A stretch of 64,000 nt of DNA from Sternotherus odoratus (lineage: Eukaryota > Chordata > Testudines > Kinosternidae), in the NCBI GenBank assembly GCA_032164245.1, contig JAVMKO010000005.1, positions 45,040,133 through 45,104,132 of the forward strand, given 5' to 3'. The stretch's first letter is position 1. Each line of letters starts with the position of its first letter. Shown here piece by piece: positions 21,764-31,650 of this stretch. Position numbers and translations under genes: made by a program. Below the pieces are notes generated by a model. It made no database searches, was not told the origin of the DNA, and saw only the letters and a program-made list of their open reading frames with translations.

Positions 21764-21973
21764 AGGCCTGCACAACTCAGAAAGCAGCGAGGGCCATATT
21801 ACTGCAAAATAACCCAGCTGTGGTCCAAAAAGACCCGCCCTCGCCCGCCCCCATCTGCTTCTTCCCACCCCCCACCCCGCTTGGCTTGCCCCACCCCTAC
21901 TAACCTCCCGCGGGCCGCACAGTGAGCCTGTGCGGGCCGCATGTGGCCCCCACGCCGCGTGTTGTGCAGGCCT
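21764..21973. mobile_element. Short MITE inside Penelope-like element
   Basis: AGGCCTGCACAAC at the left and GTTGTGCAGGCCT at the right are perfect 13 bp inverted repeats enclosing about 185 bases with GGGCCGCACAGTGAGCC. The ends are hAT-like, but I could not find an 8 bp duplication. Confidence 0.65.
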
Positions 21974-22088
21974 ACTGTAGACAATGGATCATGTGATGCA
22001 TCCTGGATGGAAGCTAGAGGCATGTAGATAAGACTGTAGACAATGGATACTGTAGACAATGGATCATGTGATGCATCCTGGATGGAAG

Positions 22089-22535
22089 CTAGAGGCATGT
22101 AGATAAGTATAGCTTATTAGCACTGTCCAGGAAGTGGATCGCTTGTGTGGATTGGTCCAGGCTGAGGTTGATGGTGGGATGGAAATTGTTGAAATCATGG
22201 TGGAATTCCTCAAGGGCTTCTTTTCCATGGGTCCAGATGATGAAGATGTCGTCAATGTAATGCAAGTAGAGTAGGGGCATTAGGGGACGAGAGGCAAGGA
22301 AGCGTTGTTCTAAGTCAGCCATAAACATGTTGGCATACTGTGGGGCCATGCGGGTACCCATAGCGGTGCCACTGACTTGAAGATATATATTGTCACTAAA
22401 TGTGAAATAGTTGTGGGTGAGGACAAAGTCACAAAGTTCAGCCACCAGGTTTGCTGTGACACTATCAGGGATACTGTTCCTGACGGCTTGTACTCCATCT
22501 TTGTGTGGAATGTTGGATGTAGAGGGCTTCGTCAT
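22089..22535 (-). pseudogene. Penelope-like reverse transcriptase fragment
   Basis: An open frame of 148 codons with GTAMGTRMAPQYANMFMADL and the catalytic YIDDIFIIW block (the two Asp of the YxDD motif) identifies the RT palm of a Penelope-like element. The preceding fingers region is off frame, and the C-terminal endonuclease region is broken further down. It cannot make a functional protein. Confidence 0.85.
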
Positions 22536-22945
22536 CCATAGTGGCCAGGATGGTGTTTTTTTGGAAGATCACCAATGGATTGTAGTTTCCTCAGGAAGTC
22601 AGTGGTGTCTCAAAGATAGCTGGGAGTGCTGGTAGCATAGGGCCTGAAGAGAGAGTCTACATATCCAGACAATCCTGTTAATGCCTGAGATGATGGGGCA
22701 TCCAGGATTTCCAGGTTTATGGATCTTGGGTAGCAGAGTATATACCCCTGGTCAGGGTTCTTGTCAAATGTTTGAAATGGGCCATCCTGATTATCACTAC
22801 AAAGGTTTTTTTCTCCTGCTGCTAATAGTTCATCCTAATTGATTAGTTTCTGTGAGTTGGTATGGCCCCCCATCTTTTCTCTGTGTGTGGGGGGCGGGGG
22901 GGAGAGGGGAGAGGTATGTTCCACTCTGTGCATCTGATGTGAATT

Positions 22946-24142
22946 CACTTGATGTGAATGTCTGCAATAATTACAAGTATAAAAATACTTTAAAATCAAG
23001 AGACTGGTTGGCATTGCAGGTGACAGAGACCTCCTAGAACAATTTGAGATTTCACTTGCTACACAAAAAATTGAAAATGTTATATGCTATCATTAAAACA
23101 TGTCCTGCTTTCTGATTGGTTGTCAAAAAGTTAACAATTGGGTGAAACCTAAATGGATAGGCCTGGTTCAACCTATCGATGATCTACTTACAGACAGCAA
23201 GAAACTTAATGTGTCCTAGAAGAGCAGAACACTTCAAGTACAGCTAAACATACTGGCTTCTGAACTATATTTAACTACATATTTTCACACAGAATTAACA
23301 AAACAATTCCTTCCCAAAAGAGCGTTTAAATTAGATTTAGCAATGGACATTTTAAACTGCTTCACACAAACACTCGTTGTCCACGTTACAACGCAATTAA
23401 GAATGTTCAGCCAGTTGGAACAGTCAATTGACTGATCAATCCAACTCTTCATTTTAGATGAGGGATGTCTGCAACAGAATTTCCAACAGATACTCTCTGC
23501 TAACCATGAAATTGTCAATAGAGGACAACATATCAGGGTACCCTATAATATGTTACTACATCATCCTCAGTATTCAAGTTTTGGTTTTTAGTCTTCAACT
23601 GAGTTTTGTAGGCATCACAGCACAGTTGGGCTTTACAAAGAAGTTTAAAGGAGGATAATGTTTCGGCTTTGATGGGTTTTACAGGGAGCAACTTCCAGGC
23701 CCACTGGGCAGCATGAGAGAAAGCACGATGGTGCATGCTGGAAAGTTTCACATGTGGGGAATCAAGGGTGGTGTTTGTGTCTATAGCATGTAAGAGATGA
23801 TAGAGGAGGCAGGGATAGGCCTTAAAAATGAAGACAAATAGTCTGTGTGGGATGTGCTGGACTATGGTGGAGTTAGAGGAAGCATGTCAAGATGGGGTGA
23901 TGTGGTCAAAGCGAGGAGCCAGGAAGATGATTTTTGCAGCAGTGCTTTAAATGGATTTAAGGATTCCACTCTCACAAGCTTTCCTTTTCTAACCTGCCTT
24001 TCCCTGCCGTAGAGGTACATTGTCTATATTCATTATAATAGGATTGTAAGCTCCTCAGGGCAGGTACCTGGTCTTTTGTGTCTGCGAAGTGCCAGGCACA
24101 CTAATGATGCTATACACAGTAAATAACATTACTGTCACCTAC
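22946..24142. other. Intron, nothing recognised
   Basis: AT-rich DNA. About 23,640-23,960 (GGTTTTACAGGGAGCAACTTCCAGG onward) reads like an old retrotransposon, but I could not assign it. No further IQ exon of the myosin was found here, although two or more would be expected after the first. Confidence 0.35.
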
Positions 24143-24292
24143 CTGTATGATCACTGCTGCCTGCCTCAAGTTCAAGAAGTGCCTCCTCTCCAGTATAGCA
24201 CGGAACCAACGCTGCAGCAGAGTAATCCTCCGGAGCACCTCCTGGTGCTGCAAATCCTGCAAAAGCTGGCGCTCCCGCTCCTTCATGAAAAC
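24143..24292 (-). CDS. MYO9A: MYO9A IQ-neck exon
   Basis: A minus-strand exon of 150 bases (50 codons, phase 0 at both ends) between CCTATTAG and GTAGGT. It starts [20 protein letters not shown], the end of the converter and the lever-arm helix. It continues with an IQ motif ([20 protein letters not shown]) and ends AAVIIQ. The IQ helices bind calmodulin-type light chains. On the minus strand it follows the SH-helix exon at 26,760-26,870 in matching phase, but the converter exon normally between them (DFVSHFHVLLP type) was not found in 24.3-26.7 kb. Human MYO9A matches this exon much better than MYO9B. Confidence 0.9.
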
Positions 24293-24559
24293 CTAATAGG
24301 CAGCACATGAGGAATTAGGTCAATGTGTGTCATGCTTCCCCGGCCACAGGAGGCATGAGTTAATCGCCCAGACGTCTGTATCTGGAATGCTCTCAAATAA
24401 AGAGCTTAGCGTTTGACTTTACTTTGGGATACCTGTGAAAGGTTTCTGGACAGTTACCTACAGTATGTGGCTGTGAAATGTTGGATGTGTGTCACAAGAT
24501 ATAGCAGCTGAGAAGTAAATTCCCTTTCTAGAGTGAGGTGATAACTGTTGTAACAGTAA

Positions 24560-24690
24560 GTTAGAGAGACAAGAAGAGCTCTGTGTAGGCTCAAAAGGTT
24601 GTCTCTCTCTCTCCCCAGCAGAAGTTGGTCCAATAAAAGATGTTACCCCATCCACCTGGTCTCTCTACTATTCTGGGACTGACAAGGCTA
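24560..24690 (-). repeat. Decayed Penelope-type terminal repeat
   Basis: The phrase GAAGTTGGTCCAATAAAAGAT followed by TTACC...CTCTCTACTATTCTGGGACTGAC is a dispersed reptile repeat with hammerhead-like ends. Here the core AAGAAGAGCTCTGTGTAGGC is mutated at the CTGANGA and GAAA positions. Orientation is uncertain. Confidence 0.4.
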
Positions 24691-25255
24691 TAACAACACT
24701 GCAGAGAATAGTAATTATGTGACAAAGTGTGGAGTGATTATTGGAGGCTAACTTGTTTTAAATAGCATGATTAGACCATCCTGGCTTCCCAGAAAGCAAC
24801 AATCTCTAAGTAGTTTGCGTTGCGTATGACATGATTAAAACCCTTCTCACTTAATCCATTTCCTTTTGGTAAAGTGGAACAACAGTCGTGTCAATGCAAA
24901 CATGTCTGAAAACCAAACTACAACATACAGGCAGATTTTATTTGTCAGTGCAGAGACTGAGCTGTGGGTAAGTATTTACCATTGTTCTCCCAACTTGATA
25001 ATTGTCTGGACTGAGCTTTATTTTCCTGAAGAAATCATGGATGTTGTGCTTAGATGGGCTTATTCCTCGTGGCAGAAGAACATGGAAATGATCCACAAAA
25101 TCCTGTAATATGAGAAGCCATCCGAGTTAAATTCGAAGGGCAGTGCTATGTCACTGTTTCATAATTATTTGCTGGCCAAATGAGGTATATCTTAGTAAAT
25201 CAGCAGAAACATAACTGACATTCAAGAACTGCAGAATTCAAAGATTCCTTCATCG

Positions 25256-25450
25256 TTATAGATTCATAGATTCTGAGGCAAGAAGAAACCACTGATCATC
25301 TAGTTTGACTTCCTGTATAATACAGGCTATGGAACTTCCCCACAATAATTCTTAGAGCAGATTTTTTAGAAAAGCATCCAATCTTGATTTAAAATCGTCA
25401 GCGCTGGAGAATCTACCATGACCTTGGCTAAATTATAGCACTGGTGGCTT
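25256..25450 (-). mobile_element. CR1 LINE 3' end
   Basis: It reads TATAGATTCATAGATTCTG, then GATCATCTAGTTTGACTTCC, then TTAGAAAAGCATCCAATCTT. This is the reverse complement of the CR1 3' UTR, with the TCATAGATTC end marking the CR1 3' terminus at the left. It is a truncated fragment of under 200 bases. Confidence 0.8.
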
Positions 25451-26759
25451 TCAGACTTGTATGAAAGGCAAATAGGAGATACTGCAGTGTCTGCCTGCAG
25501 AGGAGCACTCAGAGATGCTGTGAAAATGTGCAGTGAATCCTGAGAAAAGATCATTACAGGAGGGATCTACCAGAACCTGCAGAGTATCTCAGAAAGCACA
25601 GAACGTCACAACATTACCATTTTGATGGTTCAAACATCAGACTTGCTGGAGTCCTTGAAGACAGATATCCCCAAAGTCAGAAGGGGTTCAGGAGGACTGA
25701 TAGTCCTTCCTTCTAACAGCTTTTGTAACAGACATGACAGCATTCTCAATGCCAAAAATAAATGGCATGCATTCGTTTTACTACAGGAAACAAACCGGGT
25801 GGTAGCCGCTAATGAAAGAACCACACACAGAAAGAAAATTTTTTGATAAAACCACCATGTAAAAAGAAATATTTCCCTTGAATAAGCAAATCTGTGTGAA
25901 CTAAGGCAGCCTCCCCAGTGCTGTGAGGTTTGGGAACCTCTGGATGATGACTAAATGCATTTAGCACTAGCAGATTATGGCAGGAAATGCCAGCTCCCTG
26001 AGTTAAGGCTGACTGGTCTGAACAATTTATCTTCACTGAAAGGAAACAAAAACAGAAACAAGTAACAGGAGGCTGCCATATGAGCTCATTCCTAAACTGA
26101 AGAGATGATCTGGCTCCCATTTATGACAAGAAAAATCTTCCTCATACAGATCTCAATGATAAAATATTAAATTAAGAAAATGTGATTGAAAAAATATTCA
26201 CTTAAAATAAAATCGACCCATAACTATTCCACTTTGTTGATATGGCCCACTATAGTTTAGGCTGAATTCTGCTTGGTTTAGAAATAGACTCAGTTTTACA
26301 GTTGGCTGTGGCCTCTAATACAGATATCTACCTTTAGGAGGTTCAGTGGGCCTAGCGCACTAGAATTTCATTTCTGGAAACATGGACTTGACTCCTTTTA
26401 GGTCACAAAGTGGTTGAATGAAATCATTGTAGCTTCTAACGGACATCATGGTCTTGATTTTAGATATGTGTGTGCAATTGTGCATGAAAAGTAGGTACAC
26501 ATTTCTGTGCAAACAAACGCATGACTGGCAGTTTGGGTTCAGAACTAGAATAGCTGAGGCTTTGCAAGTTAGAACTTAGGTTTAGCACATGACCACACTC
26601 CATGCCTGGCTCCAGCCAGTGATATTATTCCCTCGCTTTTATGAACTCTAAATTCACCTGCATTTAGAAATAAGAGTGTGCAAAAAATGGGCCACCTCAA
26701 TCTACCCGGGTATGAGGCTTTAACAGAAATGAATAAAAAGTCAAAGCACTTTGTCTAAC
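25451..26759. other. Intron, nothing recognised
   Basis: Single-copy-looking DNA. I looked here on the minus strand for the MYO9A converter exon and did not find it. Confidence 0.4.
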
Positions 26760-26870
26760 CTGGAAGGAATATTTGCAGCTGTATCCAGACTGCTGAATTC
26801 GAACTGTCTCCAGCATTCCTGTGTATCGCTGCTGCCTAAGCACAAGGCTGTCATTGAACCTCAGAGGGAG
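26760..26870 (-). CDS. MYO9A: MYO9A motor exon (SH helices to converter)
   Basis: A minus-strand exon of 111 bases (37 codons, phase 0/0) between TCTCTTTCAG and GTTAGA. It encodes [20 protein letters not shown] then [17 protein letters not shown]. This is the SH1/SH2 helix region that links the motor's catalytic core to the converter. It follows the exon at 29,813-29,893 directly in frame (SNAAK then LPLRF). The donor is weaker (GTTAGA) than those of the neighbouring exons. Confidence 0.93.
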
Positions 26871-27444
26871 CTGAAAGAGAGAAACAGACAGACAACGTTA
26901 CTTCACACAACCACAAACACCGCCTGAAACTCATGAGGAGACATGGAAGTTGATTGAGGAGTCCATATTGTATATGTTGCCAATAGTACATTATGGACTC
27001 CCAGCAACTAACTGATCCAAGACCACCAACTTGTTTATTTCTGAACAGCCATTGAAAGAAAATGGCTTTCAACCATTAGTGATCTGGCTGGATTTAAAAT
27101 GGCGATCTAGTGATAGACTCCATTATCCCACAAGCTGTTTCCTTCCAACTTTGTTTAATCAATTTATAGTCCATGATACCAATTCATCTTCTAAAAAAAG
27201 GAAAGGAAAAATGTTATGTACAACTAAATTCATTTGAATAATGAGGTTTATTATAAAAGTATCTTCCTTTTTTCAATTAAAATTTCATATGGATTTTTTT
27301 TAAATTAAAGCTGGAAGCCTAATTGCTCATTCATGGCAGACATGAATTTCAGAGCTTGTGAGAACTTCAGAGGAGACCGCTCAAATTATTATTTACCCGA
27401 TGACCAGAAGGGTCATTGTGGTTTGTCAAGTAGGAAAAATATTA
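26871..27444. other. Intron, nothing recognised
   Basis: AT-rich, with no terminal repeats or exons seen. The transposon at 27,445 is inserted at its right end. Confidence 0.4.
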
Positions 27445-27619
27445 CAGTGAAACCTCGATTTAACGGACCTCCATTTAACGGACTTCGGATGCAACGGACA
27501 AAATTTTTCAGAGTCTGATGTATCCGAAGTCCATTTCTGGAGGGCTGGCTGTGGGCTCCCTGCTGCTGCCCAAGGCTGAAGGGGGTGGGGGGATTGCCGC
27601 CCGGCTCCCCACAACAGCT

Positions 27620-28500
27620 AGGCTTGCTGGCGGGTCCCGGGAGCCGGGACCCGTGCGGACAGAGTGTCCGCTCTGTGCTGCCGCCGGTGAGTGAAAGCAC
27701 TCACCCTCCTTGCAGGGTCCCGGGAGCCGGGACCCTGCGGGGCTCTCAGCCCGCGCGCGGCAGCCGCCGCGGATTGAGCCGGGGGCGGGCTGCCGCCTGG
27801 CCCCCGGCAGCACTCACCCTCCCTGCAGGGTCCCGGGAGCCGGGACCCTGCGGGGCTCTCAGCCGCCGCGGATTGAGCCGGGGGCAGGCTGCCGCCTGGC
27901 CCCCGGCAGCAGTCACCCTCCCTGCAGGGTCCTGGGAGCCGGGACCCTGCGGGGCTCTCAGCCGCCGCGGATTGAGCCGGGGGCGGGCTGCCGCCTGGCC
28001 CCCAGCAGCAGTCACCCTCCCTGCAGGGTCCCGGGAGCCGGGACCCTGCGGGGCTCTCAGCCCGCGCGCGGCAGCTGCCGCGGATTGAGCCGGGGGCGGG
28101 CTGCCGCCTGGCCCCCGGCAGCACTCACCCTCCCTGCAGGGTCCCGGGAGCCGGGACCCTGCGGGGCTCTCAGCCGCCGCGGATTGAGCCGGGGGCGGGC
28201 TGCCGCCTGGCCCCCGGCAGCACTCACCCTCCCTGCAGGGTCCCGGGAGCCGGGACCCTGCGGGGCTCTCAGCCCGCGCGCGGCAGCTGCCGCGGATTGA
28301 GCCGGGGGCGGGCTGCCGCCTGGCCCCCGGCAGCACTCACCCTCCCTGCAGGGTCCCGGGAGCCGGGACCCTGCAGGGCTCTCAGCCCACGCGCCGCGGA
28401 TTGAGCCGGGGGCGGGCTGCTGCCCGGCCCCCGGCACCATGCTCGGTTTGTGAAGGGTCCCGGGAGCCGGGACCCTGCGGGTTCTCAGCCCGCGCGCCGC
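27620..28500. repeat. GC-rich minisatellite (about 100-112 bp unit)
   Basis: About eight to nine copies of a unit containing GTCCCGGGAGCCGGGACCCT, CTCAGCCGCCGCGGATTGAG and GGCTGCCGCCTGGCCCCCGG. Within each unit GGTCCCGGGAGCCGGGACC is a near-palindrome, so the array is a string of GC hairpins. The Pro/Gly/Arg-rich frames on both strands are repeat by-products. Confidence 0.95.
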
Positions 28501-28552
28501 AGCCGCCGCTGTTTGAGCCAGGGGCAGGCGGGCTGACGGTAAAACCGTGATA

Positions 28553-28680
28553 TAACGGATTAATTTGGGCGAGGGGGTGTCCGTTAAATCCGAAAGTCCT
28601 GTTATTTAATAATTTTAAAAAATTATTAAATAACGGACTTTCGGATTTAACGGACACCCCCTCGCCCGAATTAGTCCGTT
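28553..28680. repeat. Large hairpin at the element's right end
   Basis: The left arm (about 28,557-28,616, GTGTCCGTTAAATCCGAAAG core) pairs with the right arm (about 28,617-28,675, CTTTCGGATTTAACGGACAC core) with almost no loop. The turn is in TAATTTTAAAAAATTA. The arms are near-perfect over about 60 bases. Confidence 0.85.
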
Positions 28681-29184
28681 AAATCGAGGTTTCACTGTAC
28701 ACACAAATACCACCACACATGTTTAACAATGGTCTCCACACACACTGACTCGTCCAGGAGGTCCTTTCTCTTCTTTTCAGCCAAGCATAACAAATTCACA
28801 CCACAAAGTATTTCCAAGTTATTGTGGGTTTTACCCAGACACTTAAGAACTGAGTGAAACTGCATCCTAATAAACCACTCGTGCTGCAGTCCAGAAGCTG
28901 TTCTGTGAGAGCACTTTTCTTATCAAGTTCTGGGATTCCAATGAAACCCCAATGGGACATTGTGACACATCTGTATGTTGGAAGGGGGCTGCGTGTTTGT
29001 TGTTTGTGGTATCTGAAGCAGCAATGATTAGCTACTGTGTACCTAAGCACCACCACAACTGGCAGGGTTCATGTTAATGAGCCATCCAAACAATGAAATC
29101 ACACATCACAGTAACTGGAAACAACACAGTGAGAACAAGACAGACTTTGACCTTTATCTCCAATTTTATTCTCTTCAATGAGGG

Positions 29185-29746
29185 TGTGATGAGTGGAGGG
29201 GCAAAGCTTTGGCCTTCTCCCTGTGGGTACTGCACTTCCAGGTGGTTTGTGCTAGCCTCAGAGGCTCACTGTGATTAGTTAGGGGAGGTAGAAAAGGGGG
29301 GAGCCCGGGCCCACCCTCTACTCCGGGCTCCAGCCCAGGGACCCTAGGCACCAAACACAATACAATTCCCTGGGCTACTTCCCCACAGCAGTCCCCTGCT
29401 TCTTCCAACTTCTCTTCACCCTTACCTCAGGGCCTCCTTCCAAACTCCCAACGCCTCCAAACTGCTCTCTGCTCCAACGCCTCCCAAACTCCTGACACCC
29501 ACGCCCACCTGACTAAATGGGAGGGTTTTTAAGTGGTTTCAGCCAGCCCCTGGTTGGCTTCAGGTGTCCCAATCAGGCTAGCTGTTTCTGCTGCTTTCTA
29601 GAACCTTCTTAATTGGCCCCAGGTGTCTTGATTGGCCTGGAGTAGCCTTTGCTTGGCTATCCAGGGAACAGAGACCTGCACATCCTGAGGCTGATATACC
29701 TGCCTTCCAGCACTCTCCTATACCCTTCTGGTCTGACTCCATCACA
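29185..29746. mobile_element. Probable solo LTR
   Basis: It begins TGTGATGAGTGGAGG and ends GACTCCATCACA, giving TGTGATG/CATCACA inverted ends. The interior is C-rich promoter-like DNA with direct CCAGGTGTC phrases. The flanking pentamers (GAGGG and GTGGT) do not match, so the boundaries may be a few bases off. It ends 67 bases before the exon at 29,813. Confidence 0.5.
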
Positions 29747-29812
29747 GTGGTTAATGCAAATGCTGAGAACAGTGTTTTTATTACCAAGCATTTGGCAACG
29801 ATAGATCTTTAC

Positions 29813-29893
29813 CTTTGCAGCATTAGATCGAATGCACTTGACAAAATAAGGCTCTGATTGACCAAGAGGCTTCATCAACTTGTTGAGGGATGC
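29813..29893 (-). CDS. MYO9A: MYO9A motor exon (actin-binding region)
   Basis: A minus-strand exon of 81 bases (27 codons, phase 0/0) between TTTTCTGCTGCAG and GTAAAG. It encodes ASLNKLMKPLGQSEPYFVKC then IRSNAAK. This is the strongly conserved segment just after myosin loop 2; class IX myosins have exactly this LGQ.EPYFVKCIRSN wording. It joins 34,195-34,269 upstream and 26,760-26,870 downstream in frame. Confidence 0.96.
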
Positions 29894-30944
29894 CTGCAGC
29901 AGAAAATAAAACTTAAAAGCTGGAAAAAAGCCAGATGCGACATACACTGAAGTTTCAAACATTTCACCCAAGAGGAAACTGAGGAAATTACCAACCTAAG
30001 AACTGTTTTGACAGAAAAGTAGTCAACTAAAACACCAAAGAGAAGTTCATTTTGTTCCAGGGTCATTCAATTCAATTCAGCACCAGTTCCATATAGATCT
30101 CTAGATATGCTAAACCTGTTAAACCTGAACATTAATGTCTTTGTATCCAAGACACTTCTTAAGACACGGATTTTCTTTTCTTTTTCTTTTTTTACACTAA
30201 TATTTTCCTTCAGGAATTGCAATGGCAGCTCATGTGACCTACACTGTACACAAGTGCATTTTGAGAGAGGATAGTTTCCAGTCCCACCTCATACAATTAG
30301 ACATCAGGTTTTCAGTACGAAAGGGAAATGAGCTTTGAATTTCACTTTGCAATTATACATATTTTACTGGAAGGCCCAAGAGAATTATCAGAGGGTGGTG
30401 AAGGACAGTGTAACCACTGATCTCCTTGACACATTTTCAGAAATCCACTATTTGGAGGGCATTACAGTGAAAATGAACACCCTCTTTCCTCCAAAATCTC
30501 CATAAACGTCCGACTCTGCCCCACAGGATTTTCTTGTGCTAGATTCAGAGTACCCCTGGTGCATGGTCTTAAAATGGAGTTGGTTGCTTTCTTTCAAATC
30601 AATCCTTGCAGTTTGTCTGATATTCCTTTATCCAGACTAGTCTCCCATCCTTTCCTATAGCTCAATATATAGTGAATCCCTTAGACTAGGAGCATTGACC
30701 TTTTCGTAGAACGCTCCTGGTCAGAAATGTTTTGAACCTGACAGATTTTCTACCATTTTCTTTTTTCAACTGAGATGTGAAAAGCTCTGGATATTCTGTT
30801 CTGTATTTATTATATGCATTATATGTATAACATATATTCAAAGGGCCACTAGGCATCATAGCATTTCCTGCCGCCGCTCTCCCCTCCCCTGTCCCCCCCT
30901 CCCCCGAGAAGGACCCAACCCATTCAGTTATTTCAAAGACTGAG
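29894..30944. other. Intron, nothing recognised
   Basis: AT-rich single-copy-looking DNA; no exon or terminal repeat seen. Confidence 0.4.
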
Positions 30945-31650
30945 GGTGTGTCTACACAGAAAATAGACAACTGGGGCCAAGGCGTTGTTTCATGTCTATG
31001 TAGGCTTCTGGGCTTGGGCTGGAGCCCGGGCTGTAGGACCCTGGGAAGTGGAAGGTCCCCAGAGCTCAGGCCTGAGTCGGCTGACATGGGTTTGATGCTG
31101 TGTAAGGACCGGAAGAAACTGTGACGGGCAACCACTAGGGGGCGTAGTTATGCTTCTGAGTCAACTCCAGGAGAGGGCGTAATGGTGGTATTAATCTGAG
31201 AATGACCTCGTTGCTGTTATCTGTGTGTTTGGGAACAGTCCCAGCTGTATGAGTGTTTACCCTGTCTGTGTGAGAACGAATGCGTGGGAAACTAGATGGG
31301 GAAACTGAGGCAGGACAGCGTAATCAACAAGTGCTGAACAGCGTGTAACCAATTAGCTTGCTGCTTGCTATTCATGAGATATGAGTATGTATGAGATGCA
31401 AATGAGTATGGGTATATCTGTGCTGACACGCCCCTTGTCTGTTGGACTTCTTCTCTGGACATCACCTGGGTGTGTCAGACATCCTGTATCGCGGCAGTGC
31501 TGCCCAGGAGCCCCCAGCACGGTAATGCCGCTCCCTTCAATAAACTCACCACTTTCCATCTAGCCACCTGTGTGAAGCCTCGTTTCTCCCGGCAACAAGA
31601 TAACCACCCCGCAACATGCTGGTTTTAATTTGCGGTGTAGACATACCCTT
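30945..31650. mobile_element. MITE with nested LTR
   Basis: GAGGGTGTGTCTACACAG at the left and GCGGTGTAGACATACCCTT at the right are inverted repeats of a dispersed reptile MITE (GGGTATGTCTACAC type). An ERV LTR at 31,101-31,616 splits it, so the MITE is older than the LTR. Confidence 0.7.
31101..31616 (+). mobile_element. Solo ERV LTR nested in MITE
   Basis: It starts TGTAAGGACCGG and ends CCCCGCAACA, with a perfect 5 bp duplication TGCTG (31,096-31,100 and 31,617-31,621). AATAAA at about 31,538 sits before a U5-like tail. The copy at 15,852-16,165 is the same family. Confidence 0.88.

Larger units (their letters stand above)
21094..22945 (-). mobile_element. Penelope-like retroelement fragment
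   Basis: Minus-strand orientation. Reverse transcriptase is at 22,089-22,535 and a decayed C-terminal region follows to about 21,300. A terminal repeat at 21,094-21,180 carries a hammerhead-like core. A 210 bp MITE (21,764-21,973) and a local tandem duplication (about 21,975-22,105, CTGTAGACAATGGATCATG units) interrupt it. Its left-hand portion (22,573-22,945) matches the element at 52,003-52,362. Confidence 0.85.
27445..28697. mobile_element. Tigger/pogo-like element with GC minisatellite
   Basis: CAGTGAAACCTCGATTTAAC at the left and GTTAAATCGAGGTTTCACTG at the right are inverted repeats. They are flanked by the dinucleotide TA (27,443-27,444 and 28,698-28,699), the target of Tc1/mariner/pogo transposases. 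There is no transposase frame; the interior is a GC-rich minisatellite followed by a large hairpin. The TTTAACGGAC phrase recurs within both ends. Confidence 0.88.

Noticed and set aside
27585..28440. Collagen-like Pro/Gly/Arg frames on both strands
   Set aside because: By-product of the GC minisatellite in the pogo-like element.
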